From Streptomyces iakyrus (GTDB lineage: Bacteria > Actinomycetota > Actinomycetes > Streptomycetales > Streptomycetaceae): a stretch of 64,000 nt of DNA. The translations under genes and the position numbers were made by a program. Of the stretch, positions 10,217 through 17,832 are shown piece after piece (the first letter of the stretch is position 1; the number at the start of each line of letters is the position of its first letter). Location: contig NZ_JNXI01000012.1 of the NCBI RefSeq assembly GCF_000717055.1, forward strand, positions 160,794 to 224,793, given 5' to 3'. The notes beneath the pieces were generated by a model. It searched no databases, was not told the origin of the DNA, and worked only from the letters and a program-made list of their open reading frames with translations.

Positions 10217-10270
10217 CGACCTGCGCATCCTCGGCCCTGACCAGGGCTTTGCCGTAAGATGCGCAGGTCG
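10217..10270. terminator. Long perfect inverted repeat after amidohydrolase
   Basis: A 13-bp perfect inverted repeat, CGACCTGCGCATC (10217-10229) and GATGCGCAGGTCG (10258-10270), encloses a second small stem GCCCT/AGGGC (10234-10247). It is 48 bases past the amidohydrolase stop and just before the ppm1 promoter. A factor-independent terminator is the simple reading; an operator or cruciform is possible. Confidence 0.55.
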
Positions 10271-10278
10271 GAGGGCTG

Positions 10279-10309
10279 TTGACAGGCGGCCGCAGGAGGC
10301 CGGTAGGTT
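10279..10309 (+). promoter_or_regulatory. Vegetative-type promoter upstream of ppm1
   Basis: TTGACA (10279-10284) and TAGGTT (10304-10309) with 19-base spacing is a near-consensus Streptomyces HrdB promoter. The start codon of ppm1 is about 385 bases further on, so the leader would be long. I see no gene in it; a near-perfect hairpin (GGGGCCCAC/GTGGACCCC, 10656-10677) ends 14 bases before the ppm1 Shine-Dalgarno. Confidence 0.7.
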
Positions 10310-10702
10310 CGTCCGAGTCCACCACCGGACGCCCGACCGGGAACGTCCGAGCACTCGCCGCGGCGCCGCCGGGTCAGGGACGGTGTGCCGCACCGGGGCA
10401 CCGCCACTGGGAGCCAGGCTCAGGCCGGCGCAGCGCCGAGGGTACGTTCCGGCCGGTCGGGGAGGTGTGACCCGGGTGGGGCCCGGGCGCTCAGTAGACA
10501 ACGGCTCTCGGTCGATCCGCAGCCGGCGGATCCCAGGCCGGCCCGAAGGGCGCCGGGCCCCCATCCGCCGTACGCGCACACCCGGAGGCGCCGTCTTACC
10601 CGCGTCTTGCGGATTCGACACCACGATTCGAACGTCCTGTCACGTCAGCGCAGGCGGGGCCCACTATGGTGGACCCCTGCGTATGAACATGAAGGGGCAG
10701 CA

Positions 10703-11506
10703 GTGAACGACGGCGACGGAACCCTCGCGGCAGAAGCCCAGGTGAGGAAGTTCGGCCCGCTCGGTACGGCCTTGGTGATCATCCCGACCTACAACGAGGC
10801 GGAGAACATCAAGAGCATCGTCGGCCGGGTACGCAAGGCCGTCCCCGAGGCGCACGTGCTCGTGGCCGACGACAACAGCCCGGACGGCACGGGCAAGCTG
10901 GCCGACGAAGTGGCCGTCGAGGACGACCACGTCCACGTGCTGCACCGCAAGGGCAAGGAGGGCCTCGGCGCCGCCTACCTCGCGGGCTTCCGCTGGGGCC
11001 TGGAGCGCGACTACGGCGTGCTGGTCGAGATGGACGCCGACGGCTCCCACCAGCCCGAGGAGCTGCCCCGTCTGCTCACCGCTCTCAAGAGCGCCGACCT
11101 GGTCCTGGGCTCGCGCTGGGTGCCGGGCGGCCGGGTGGTGAACTGGCCGAAGTCCCGCGAGGTGATCTCCCGGGGCGGCAGCCTGTACTCGAGGCTGGCG
11201 CTCGACCTGCCGCTGCGCGACATCACCGGCGGCTACCGCGCCTTCCGCCGCGAGACCCTGGAGGGCCTCGGCCTCGACGAGGTCGCCTCGCAGGGGTACT
11301 GCTTCCAGGTCGACCTAGCGCGCCGCGCGGTACGGGCCGACTACCACGTGGTCGAGGTGCCGATCACCTTCGTCGAGCGTGAACTCGGCGATTCCAAGAT
11401 GAGCCGCGACATCCTCGTCGAGGCGCTGTGGCGCGTCACGGCCTGGGGAGTGGGAGAGCGGGTCGGCAAGGTCACGGGGCGCGGCGGCAGACCCTCGAAG
11501 CCGTGA
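10703..11506 (+). CDS. ppm1: Polyprenyl-phosphate mannosyltransferase (Ppm1/DPM1-like)
   Basis: 267 aa, GT2 family. Starts at GTG 10703 with AAGGGG 5 bases upstream. GT-A motifs: VIIPTYNEAENI (about 25-36), VADDNSPDGT, the DXD motif in VEMDADGSHQP (about 107-117), and the acceptor region GGYRAFRRE with SQGYCFQVDLA. Unlike mycobacterial fused forms, there is no acyltransferase domain; it is the catalytic domain alone. It moves mannose from GDP-mannose to polyprenyl phosphate at the membrane, feeding O-mannosylation of exported proteins by Pmt. In S. coelicolor the gene (recalled as SCO1423) is needed for phage phiC31 infection. It is followed by the fxsA-like gene 92 bases on. Confidence 0.95.
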   Translation: MNDGDGTLAAEAQVRKFGPLGTALVIIPTYNEAENIKSIVGRVRKAVPEAHVLVADDNSPDGTGKLADEVAVEDDHVHVLHRKGKEGLGAAYLAGFRWGLERDYGVLVEMDADGSHQPEELPRLLTALKSADLVLGSRWVPGGRVVNWPKSREVISRGGSLYSRLALDLPLRDITGGYRAFRRETLEGLGLDEVASQGYCFQVDLARRAVRADYHVVEVPITFVERELGDSKMSRDILVEALWRVTAWGVGERVGKVTGRGGRPSKP

Positions 11507-11598
11507 CCGCGCGCCCGACGGGACCGGGCCGGACCTTCACAGAAACAGCTGATGGTGGCCTTATCCCGTGCTGAGCCGGGGCCAGGCACACTGGAGGC

Positions 11599-12174
11599 AT
11601 GACGACTGGCGCTCAGACCCCGCTGCCCCCTGCCCGGCCCCAGCGCTCCCGGCTGCGTACGTTCCTGCCGCTGGGCGTCGCCGCGTGGTTCGTGCTGGAG
11701 ATCTGGCTGCTCATGCTGGTCGCGGGGGCGACCAGCGGGCTGGTGGTCTTCCTCGTCCTGCTGGCGGGTCTCGTCCTGGGCTCGCTCGTCATCAAGCGGG
11801 CCGGCCGACGGGCCTTCCGCAAGCTCTCCGAGGCGCTGCAACAGCAGCAGAGCGGTGTGATGCCCGACGCGGCGCGGCCCAACAGTGAGGGCAACGGCCT
11901 GATGATGCTGGGCGGTCTGCTCCTGATCATCCCCGGCCTGGCGTCGGACGCGGTGGGCCTGCTCCTGCTGCTGCCGCCGGTCCAGAAGGCCGTGAGCCGC
12001 TCGGCGGAGCGCACCTTCGAGCGCAAGCTCAGGGAGGCCCGCCCGGGCACCCTGGGCGGCGCCTTCCAGCAGGCCCGGATGCACCAGCCCGACGGCAAGG
12101 TCGTCCAGGGCGAGGTCATCAGGGACGAGCCCGGGGGCGCCCCACAGCCGCCCCACCCGCCGCTGACGCACTGA
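11599..12174 (+). CDS. fxsA: FxsA-family membrane protein
   Basis: 191 aa, with three to four hydrophobic segments: about 23-45 and 47-66, then an amphipathic linker (RRAFRKLSEALQQQQSG) and a hairpin about 98-125 (GLMMLGGLLLIIPGLASDAVGL), which is the conserved FxsA core. The C-terminus is hydrophilic. Family knowledge: FxsA affects exclusion of phage T7 by F plasmid in E. coli; role in actinobacteria unknown. Start ATG 11599; GGAGG ends only 1 base before the ATG, which is too close to be a normal Shine-Dalgarno. Confidence 0.88.
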   Translation: MTTGAQTPLPPARPQRSRLRTFLPLGVAAWFVLEIWLLMLVAGATSGLVVFLVLLAGLVLGSLVIKRAGRRAFRKLSEALQQQQSGVMPDAARPNSEGNGLMMLGGLLLIIPGLASDAVGLLLLLPPVQKAVSRSAERTFERKLREARPGTLGGAFQQARMHQPDGKVVQGEVIRDEPGGAPQPPHPPLTH

Positions 12175-12189
12175 GCCCTCCCCGGGTGC

Positions 12190-12640
12190 ACACGCCCGGG
12201 CACCGGGCAAGCGCCTGGCCAGGGCGCCGGACACCCGGCAGCTCCGGGCACCGGGCAGCGCGAGCCCGGGTGTCGGACACCCGGCAGCCCCCGGGTGTCG
12301 GACAGGGCGGCAGCCTCCGGGCGCCGGACCAGCGCCAGTCCCGGGCACCGGACACCTGGCAGCTTCGGGTGTCAGACACCCGGCAGCCCCCGGGTGTCGG
12401 ACACGGCGGCAGCCTCCGGGCGTCGGGCACCCGGCAGCTCCGGGCACCGGGCAAGCGTCAGTCCCGGGCACCGGACACCCAGCAGCCCCGGGCGTCGGAC
12501 ACGGCGGCAGCCTCCGGGCGCCGCAGACCCGGCAGATCCGGGCACCGGGCAAAGCGCGAGCCCGGGTGTCGGGCACCCGGCAGCCCCGGGCGCCGGACAA
12601 GCGGCAGCCCCCGGCGCCGGACACCCGGCAGCCCGTGCAG
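12190..12640. repeat. About 18 degenerate 24-bp tandem repeats
   Basis: A block of tandem units with consensus GGGYRYCGGACACCCGGCAG plus CYCC, period close to 24 bp with a few 22-27-bp units, fills almost the whole gap between the fxsA-like gene and rbpA. Because 24 is a multiple of three, open frames run through it on both strands, but their products are low-complexity and I do not call them genes. Confidence 0.85.
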
Positions 12641-12650
12641 CGAACACGCG

Positions 12651-12695
12651 GAAGACCGCGGGCGCCGTACTTCTCGTACGGCGCCCGCGGTCTTC
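12651..12695. terminator. Bidirectional terminator of rbpA and fxsA
   Basis: A perfect 20-bp stem, 12651-12670 against 12676-12695, with the 5-base loop TTCTC. It lies 36 bases beyond the rbpA stop and ends the tandem-repeat block. One of the strongest hairpins in the window. Confidence 0.9.
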
Positions 12696-12730
12696 TGATG
12701 CGCTGTTACTTCGGCCAGGCCCTCGCGGGG

Positions 12731-13105
12731 CTATGCCGACTTGCGGCTGTCGCGGGGATGAACAGCGATGTTCATCGCCCCGGATCGCAGAACCGCCAGG
12801 CGCTCCTCGAGGACCTCTTCGAGCTCCTCGCGGGTGCGCCGCTCCATCAGCATGTCCCAATGGGTACGCGCGGGCTTGGCCTTCTTTTCTTCCGGGCCGT
12901 CGCCGTCCACCAGGAGTGCCTGGGCCCCGCAGACCTTGCACTCCCACTCCGGCGGGATCTCCGCCTCGACCGAGAAGGGCATCTCGAAGCGGTGCCCCTT
13001 CTCGCATGCGTACTCCACGGCCTGGCGCGGGGCCAGGTCGATGCCGCGGTCCGTCTCGTAGCTGGTCACCACGAGGCGCGTGCCGCGAAGAGCTCGCTCA
13101 CTCAT
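12731..13105 (-). CDS. rbpA: RNA polymerase-binding protein RbpA
   Basis: 124 aa, the full length of RbpA, an actinobacterial protein that binds RNA polymerase and its principal sigma factor and stabilises the open complex. The start ATG 13103-13105 has GGGAGGC at good distance. Visible: N-terminal tail with LRGTRL, the central RbpA core domain with a Cys pair (YACEKGHRFEMPF and WECKVCG, about residues 33-60) and the C-terminal sigma-interaction domain (ARTHWDMLMERRTREELEEV, about 78-97). It ends at a strong bidirectional hairpin and has a sigma-R-type promoter upstream. Confidence 0.97.
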   Translation of the reverse strand: MSERALRGTRLVVTSYETDRGIDLAPRQAVEYACEKGHRFEMPFSVEAEIPPEWECKVCGAQALLVDGDGPEEKKAKPARTHWDMLMERRTREELEEVLEERLAVLRSGAMNIAVHPRDSRKSA

Positions 13106-13166
13106 GAATCGTGCCTCCCGGGCTTGTCGCCCACAGGACAGGTGTCGCTGTCGTCGTCATCCGGTC

Positions 13167-13192
13167 AACGTCCGGTCGGCGGTAAAGATTCC
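13167..13192 (-). promoter_or_regulatory. Sigma-R-type promoter of rbpA
   Basis: On the minus strand, GGAAT (13188-13192), an 18-base spacer, and GTT (13167-13169) give an exact match to the sigma-R consensus GGAAT-N18-GTT. It is 62 bases upstream of the rbpA start. In S. coelicolor rbpA is a known member of the sigma-R thiol-stress regulon. Confidence 0.85.
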
Positions 13193-13240
13193 CGTTCCGA
13201 GTCCCGTTCCGGGTCATGCGTCGCCGTCGTAGCCGCCCTT

Positions 13241-13269
13241 GTTGTACCCACCAGCGCCCGGTTTGTCAC
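13241..13269 (-). promoter_or_regulatory. Second candidate rbpA promoter and dyad
   Basis: Minus-strand GTGACA (13264-13269) and TACAAC (13241-13246), 17 bases apart, resemble a housekeeping promoter. A short dyad ATCTG/CAGAT (13270-13283) abuts the -35 box. This could be the sigma-R-independent promoter, as prediction only. Confidence 0.5.
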
Positions 13270-13371
13270 ATCTGATAGCAGATATAACCCAGCGTTTCGG
13301 CATCTTTGACGCGCAGTAACGGTCCGCCTGGCAGGCCAAACGCGTACACTACAGCCCTTTCGCTCCGAGTG

Positions 13372-14718
13372 CTAAATCCTGTCGGGAACCGGATTCCCCG
13401 CTTCGCCGATCGCACGCCGCACCGGCACCCGCGCGAGCAGGACGAACCCGAGAACGAAGAAGGCCACCAGCGAGATGATCGCGTCCCGGTAGCTCCCGGT
13501 CAGCTGGTAGGTGATCCCGAACAGCAGCGGCCCGAGCCAGCTCATGCCGCGGTCGCTCATCTCGTACGCCGAGAAGTATTCGGCCTCCTTGCCCGGCGGG
13601 ATCAGGTGGGAGAACAGCGAGCGCGACAGTGCCTGGCTGCCGCCCAGGACCAGGCCGATCCCGGCGGCCAGGACGAAGAACCACACCGGCGCCCCGGCCG
13701 GCAGGAAGTACCCGGCCGCCAGCGTCACCGTCCACGCGACCAGCGAACCGAGGATCGTGCGCTTGGCCCCGTACGCCCGGGCCAGCCGGCCCATGGTCAG
13801 CGCGCCCGCCACCGCCAGCACCTGCACCAGCAGCACGGCACCGATGAGGGTGGACTGCCCGAGCCCGAGCTCCTCGGAGCCGTAGACCGAGGCCTGGGAG
13901 ATCACAGTCTGGATGCCGTCGTTGTAGACGAGGTAGGCGAGCAGGAAGGCCAGCGTCAGCGGGTGGCGGCGCATGTCGCGGACCGTCGCCGCGAGCTGCT
14001 TGAAGCCCGGCAGGGCCGCCTCCCGCCCGGCCGTCCTGCGATCGCGCAGCCGCCGCAGCGGGATGAGGGCGAACGCGCCCCACCACAGGCCCGCCGAGGC
14101 CAGGCAGACGCGGACCGCCGTGCTCTCGGAGAGGCCGAAACCCTCGTGCCCCGTGTAGAGGACCAGGTTCGCGACGAGGACCAGTGAACCCGCCGCGTAG
14201 CCGAAGGCCCAGCCGCGGGAGGAGACGGCGTCCCGCTGCTCGGGCGGGGCGATCTGCGGCAGGTAGGAGTTGTAGAGCATCATCGCCACGGACTGCGCGG
14301 CGTTCGCGACGATCAGGAGGGCCCCGCCCAGCAGGTAGCGGTCGCCATCCAGGAAGAACATGGCCGCCGTGGCCGTGGCGCCGGTGTAGGCGGCGGCCGC
14401 GAGCAGGGGCTTCTTGCGGCCGGTGCGGTCGGCGGCGGCGCCCACCAGCGGCATCACCAGCACGGCCACGATCACCGACAGGGACACCGAGTAGGCGAAG
14501 AAGGAGCCGGCCCGCACCGGGATGCCGAGGGGATGGACGTACCCGTCGGCGTCCGCGGCCGACTTGGCGACCGAGGTCAGATAGGGGCCGAGGAACACGG
14601 TCAGCACGCTCGTCGAGTAGACGGAGCAGGCCCAGTCGTAGAAGTACCAGCCGCGCTGCTCGCGCCTCAGCTCCGCCGCACCGTCGGCCGGCGGTGTCCG
14701 CACGGTGTCGTTGCCCAC
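13372..14718 (-). CDS. UMF1/Atg22-type MFS transporter
   Basis: 448 aa with about 12 transmembrane segments. The N-terminal GWYFYDWACSVYSTSVLTVF segment is the signature of the UMF1 (Atg22-like) branch of the major facilitator superfamily; a DRTGRKKPLL loop marks the first MFS half, and LARAYGAKRTIL the second. Start GTG 14716-14718, with GCGAGGG 8 bases upstream. Substrate unknown; the family includes vacuolar amino-acid effluxers in yeast. It ends 266 bases upstream of rbpA in the same direction, and separate rbpA promoters suggest separate transcription. Confidence 0.9.
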   Translation of the reverse strand: MGNDTVRTPPADGAAELRREQRGWYFYDWACSVYSTSVLTVFLGPYLTSVAKSAADADGYVHPLGIPVRAGSFFAYSVSLSVIVAVLVMPLVGAAADRTGRKKPLLAAAAYTGATATAAMFFLDGDRYLLGGALLIVANAAQSVAMMLYNSYLPQIAPPEQRDAVSSRGWAFGYAAGSLVLVANLVLYTGHEGFGLSESTAVRVCLASAGLWWGAFALIPLRRLRDRRTAGREAALPGFKQLAATVRDMRRHPLTLAFLLAYLVYNDGIQTVISQASVYGSEELGLGQSTLIGAVLLVQVLAVAGALTMGRLARAYGAKRTILGSLVAWTVTLAAGYFLPAGAPVWFFVLAAGIGLVLGGSQALSRSLFSHLIPPGKEAEYFSAYEMSDRGMSWLGPLLFGITYQLTGSYRDAIISLVAFFVLGFVLLARVPVRRAIGEAGNPVPDRI

Positions 14719-14766
14719 CCGTGCCCTCGCTTCCCCATGAACGCGCAGAGGGGTCGGACGTGGGCC

Positions 14767-15534
14767 TCAGGCCCAGACGCCGCGGTCCTCCATGACCTTG
14801 CGCAACGTGTCGATGTGATCGGTCATGATGCCATCCACGCCCAGGTCGAGAAGCCGGTGCATGCTCTCGGCGTCATTGACGGTCCACACGTGCACCTGGA
14901 GCCCGCGTGCATGGGCGGCGTGCAGGAAGCGCCGGTCCACGACCTGGATCCCCGACTGGATCTCGGGGACCTGGGCGGCCACCGCCGAGCGGCGGACCGC
15001 GGCCGGCAGTCCCCAGGAGCGCAGCCGCAGGCCCAGCACGCCGCGTGTGCCGTAGGACGTGGCCAGGCGGGGGCCGGCCAGTCGCTGGGCGCGGACCACC
15101 CGTGCCTCGGAGAACGAGCCGAGGCAGATCCGCTCCCAGGAGTCCGTCCGGCCGACCAGGTCGAGGAAGGGCAGCAGGGCGGCCTCCGCCTTGACGTCCA
15201 CGTTCCAGCGCACGCCGGGGAAGGTCTCCAGGAGCTCCTCGAAGAGGGGCAGCGGTTCCCCGTCCGCCACGCGCGCCTGCCGTACCTCCTGCCACGGCAG
15301 ATCCGCGATCCGGCCGGCGCCGTCCGTCATCCGGTCCAGGGTCGCGTCGTGGAAGGCGACGAGTCTGCCGTCCCGGGTGGTGTGCACATCGGTCTCGATG
15401 TACCGGTATCCGGCCTCGACCGCGCACCGGAACTGCCGCACGGTGTTCTCCAGGCCGTCCGCGGCTCCACCTCGGTGGGCGAAGGCGATGGGGCCGGGAT
15501 GGTCGAGGTAGGGATGGCGTATCCGCGGGGTCAC
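14767..15534 (-). CDS. Glycerophosphodiester phosphodiesterase
   Basis: 255 aa. GDPD barrel: FAHRGGAADGLENT (about 17-30), YIETDVHTTRDG with the catalytic metal-binding Glu and Asp, VAFHDATLDRMT, and C-terminal HVWTVNDAE and GVDGIMTDH. All expected catalytic residues (His-Arg, Glu-Asp, His) are visible. No signal peptide, so the enzyme is probably cytoplasmic. Start GTG 15532-15534, overlapping the stop of the YczE gene in a GTGA junction, so the two are translationally coupled. Confidence 0.93.
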   Translation of the reverse strand: MTPRIRHPYLDHPGPIAFAHRGGAADGLENTVRQFRCAVEAGYRYIETDVHTTRDGRLVAFHDATLDRMTDGAGRIADLPWQEVRQARVADGEPLPLFEELLETFPGVRWNVDVKAEAALLPFLDLVGRTDSWERICLGSFSEARVVRAQRLAGPRLATSYGTRGVLGLRLRSWGLPAAVRRSAVAAQVPEIQSGIQVVDRRFLHAAHARGLQVHVWTVNDAESMHRLLDLGVDGIMTDHIDTLRKVMEDRGVWA

Positions 15535-16184
15535 GGACGCAGTATCGCCCCTCGGGGTTGACCGGTGGCAACGGTGGTGCTGACGCCGGATGCCGCGGGG
15601 ACGGCGAACACGCGCAGGAACGCCTGGGCCAGGGGGCCGATCGCCAGGGCGTACAGAAGGGTGCCGATCCCGACGGTGCCGCCGAGGGCGAAACCGGTCG
15701 CGACGACGGTGAGCTCGATGCCCGTGCGCACCAGCCGGATCGAGACGCCGGTGAGCTGGTGCAGTCCGGTCATGAGGCCGTCCCGGGGGCCCGGTCCGAA
15801 GCGGGCCGCGATGTACAGGCCGGTCGCCGCGCCGTTCAGGACGATCCCCGCCAGCATCAGCGTGATGCGCGGCACCAGGCCGTGCGCGTCGGGCACCAGA
15901 ACCAGCGCCGCGTCCATCGCCATGCCGATGACCAGCACGTTGGAGATCGTGCCAAGGCCCGGCCGCTGGCGCAGCGGGATCCACGCGAGCAGCACCGCCG
16001 CGCCCACGAGGGTCAGGACGACGCCGATCGACAGACCGGTCCGCTCGGCCAGCCCCTGGTGCAGCACGTTCCACGGCTCCAGGCCGAGCCCCGACCGGAC
16101 GAGCAGAGCCGAACTCGCGCCGTACAGCGCGAGACCGGTGTAGAGCTGGACGAGTCGCCGGGTGAGCCGGTCCCGCGTGAACAT
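15531..16184 (-). CDS. YczE/YitT-family membrane protein
   Basis: 217 aa, about five transmembrane segments; opens with RRLVQLYTGLALYGASSALL and an GLGLEPWNVLHQGLA motif typical of YczE proteins. Start ATG 16182-16184, with GGGGGCG upstream. Genes of this family very often sit divergent from a MocR-type GntR regulator, as here (101-base gap), suggesting that the regulator controls it. Transport substrate unknown. It forms an overlapping operon with the GDPD gene. Confidence 0.9.
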   Translation of the reverse strand: MFTRDRLTRRLVQLYTGLALYGASSALLVRSGLGLEPWNVLHQGLAERTGLSIGVVLTLVGAAVLLAWIPLRQRPGLGTISNVLVIGMAMDAALVLVPDAHGLVPRITLMLAGIVLNGAATGLYIAARFGPGPRDGLMTGLHQLTGVSIRLVRTGIELTVVATGFALGGTVGIGTLLYALAIGPLAQAFLRVFAVPAASGVSTTVATGQPRGAILRP

Positions 16185-16197
16185 GATGCGCCCCCTG

Positions 16198-16243
16198 TGT
16201 GGCGGTAGTGGACTGCTGCATGACACCCTGTGGCTTGAGTGGA
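16198..16243. promoter_or_regulatory. Direct repeats in MocR/YczE intergenic region
   Basis: TGTGGC-N3-AGTGGA occurs twice, at 16198-16212 and 16229-16243, in the same orientation and exactly 31 bp apart (three helical turns). MocR proteins such as GabR and PdxR bind direct repeats in divergent promoter regions, so this is a strong operator candidate. Not experimentally known to me. Confidence 0.65.
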
Positions 16244-16285
16244 GAGGCCATCCATGGCCAATCCGGGGAAGGTGGACTGATTTCG

Positions 16286-17785
16286 ATGGCGGAGTGGACT
16301 TCGGCCGTGGGTGCGGCGCAGCTCGCCCGGCTCCTCGGCTCCCAGCAGGACCGCCCGGCGGGACCCGGCACGCGCCGGCCGCCGGCCTACCGTGCCCTCG
16401 CCGACGGCATCCGGCTGCTGGTGCTCGAAGGACGGGTCCCGGTGGCAGCCCGGCTGCCCGCCGAACGAGAACTCGCCCTCTCCCTGTCCGTCAGCCGCAC
16501 GACGGTCGCCGCCGCGTACGAGGCGCTGCGCAGCGAGGGGTTCCTGGAGTCCCGGCGCGGCGCCGGCAGCTGGACCGCCGTCCCGGCCGGGAACCCGCTG
16601 CCCGCGCGCGGTCTCGAGCCCCTGCCTCCGGAGGCCCTCGGCTCGCTGATCGACCTCGGCTGCGCCGCCCTCCCCGCTCCCGAACCCTGGCTCACCCGGG
16701 CCGTCCAGGGCGCCCTGGAGGAACTGCCGCCCTACGCGCACACGCACGGCGACTACCCCGCCGGGCTGCCCGCGCTGCGGGCGATGATCGCCGAGCGGTA
16801 CACCGCGCGCGGGATTCCGACCATGCCCGAGCAGATCATGGTGACGACCGGGGCGATGGGCGCGATCGACGCCATCTGCCATCTGTTCGCCGGGCGGGGT
16901 GAGCGCGTCGCCGTCGAGTCGCCCTCGTACGCCAACATCCTCCAGCTGATGCGGGAGGCCGGGGCCCGGCTGGTGCCCGTGGCCATGGCCGAGGGGCTCA
17001 CCGGGTGGGACATGGACCGCTGGCGGCAGGTCCTGCGGGACGCCGCCCCCCGCATCGCGTACGTCGTCGCCGACTTCCACAACCCGACCGGGGCGCTCGC
17101 CGACGAGGACCAGCGGCGGCGGCTGGTGGACGCGGCACGGTCCGCGGGGACGGTGCTGATCGCGGACGAGACGATGAGCGAGCTGTGGCTCGACGCGGAC
17201 GTGCGGATGCCGCGGCCGGTGTGCGCGTTCGATCCCGCCGGGTCGACGGTGATCACGGTGGGGTCGGCCAGCAAGGCGTTCTGGGCCGGAATGCGGATCG
17301 GGTGGGTGCGGGCCGCGCCGGACGTGATCCGCAGCCTGGTCGCCGCCCGGGCCTACGCCGATCTCGGTACGCCGGTGCTGGAGCAGTTGGCGGTGAACTG
17401 GCTCTTCGGGACCGGGGGCTGGGAGCAGGCCGTGGAGGTGCGGCGGGAGCAGGCGCGGTCGAACCGGGACGAGCTGGTGGCCGCGGTGCGGCGGGAGCTG
17501 CCCGGGTGGGAGTTCGAGGTGCCGCAAGGCGGATTGACGCTGTGGGTGCGCACGGGCGGCCTGTCCGGGTCACGGCTGGCCGAGGCGGGGGAGCGCGTGG
17601 GCGTGCGGGTGCCGTCCGGGCCGCGGTTCGGGGTGGACGGGGCCTTCGAGGGGTACGTGCGGTTGCCGTTCACCGTGGGCGGCGCGGTGGCCGAGGAGGC
17701 CGCCGTGCGGCTGGCCGCTGCGGCGGCGCTGGTGGAGAGCGGTGCGGTGGGGAACGCGGAGGCGCCGCGTACGTTCGTGGCGTAG
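16286..17785 (+). CDS. MocR-type GntR regulator with aminotransferase-like domain
   Basis: 499 aa. N-terminal GntR winged HTH (about 33-98: LPAERELALSLSVSRTTVAA) joined to a class I aminotransferase-like domain (about 125-490). The PLP lysine is Lys330 in SASKAF, with FHNPTG (about 264-269) and IADETMSE upstream, so PLP binding looks intact. Start ATG 16286, with a GGAAGGTGG Shine-Dalgarno about 12 bases away. It most likely regulates the divergent YczE-GDPD operon through the repeats at 16198-16243. Not a biosynthetic aminotransferase, judging by domain order. Confidence 0.95.
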   Translation: MAEWTSAVGAAQLARLLGSQQDRPAGPGTRRPPAYRALADGIRLLVLEGRVPVAARLPAERELALSLSVSRTTVAAAYEALRSEGFLESRRGAGSWTAVPAGNPLPARGLEPLPPEALGSLIDLGCAALPAPEPWLTRAVQGALEELPPYAHTHGDYPAGLPALRAMIAERYTARGIPTMPEQIMVTTGAMGAIDAICHLFAGRGERVAVESPSYANILQLMREAGARLVPVAMAEGLTGWDMDRWRQVLRDAAPRIAYVVADFHNPTGALADEDQRRRLVDAARSAGTVLIADETMSELWLDADVRMPRPVCAFDPAGSTVITVGSASKAFWAGMRIGWVRAAPDVIRSLVAARAYADLGTPVLEQLAVNWLFGTGGWEQAVEVRREQARSNRDELVAAVRRELPGWEFEVPQGGLTLWVRTGGLSGSRLAEAGERVGVRVPSGPRFGVDGAFEGYVRLPFTVGGAVAEEAAVRLAAAAALVESGAVGNAEAPRTFVA

Positions 17786-17832
17786 CGCCGGACGGGTACG
17801 TCGGCCGGGGGGGGCGAAAGCCGGAGGCCTGG

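Noticed and set aside
12190..12640. CRISPR array
   Set aside because: Units are contiguous, without unique spacers, and there are no cas genes.
12186..12698. Open frames through the 24-bp repeat block on both strands
   Set aside because: Product is a low-complexity 8-residue repeat generated by the tandem units; no ribosome site.
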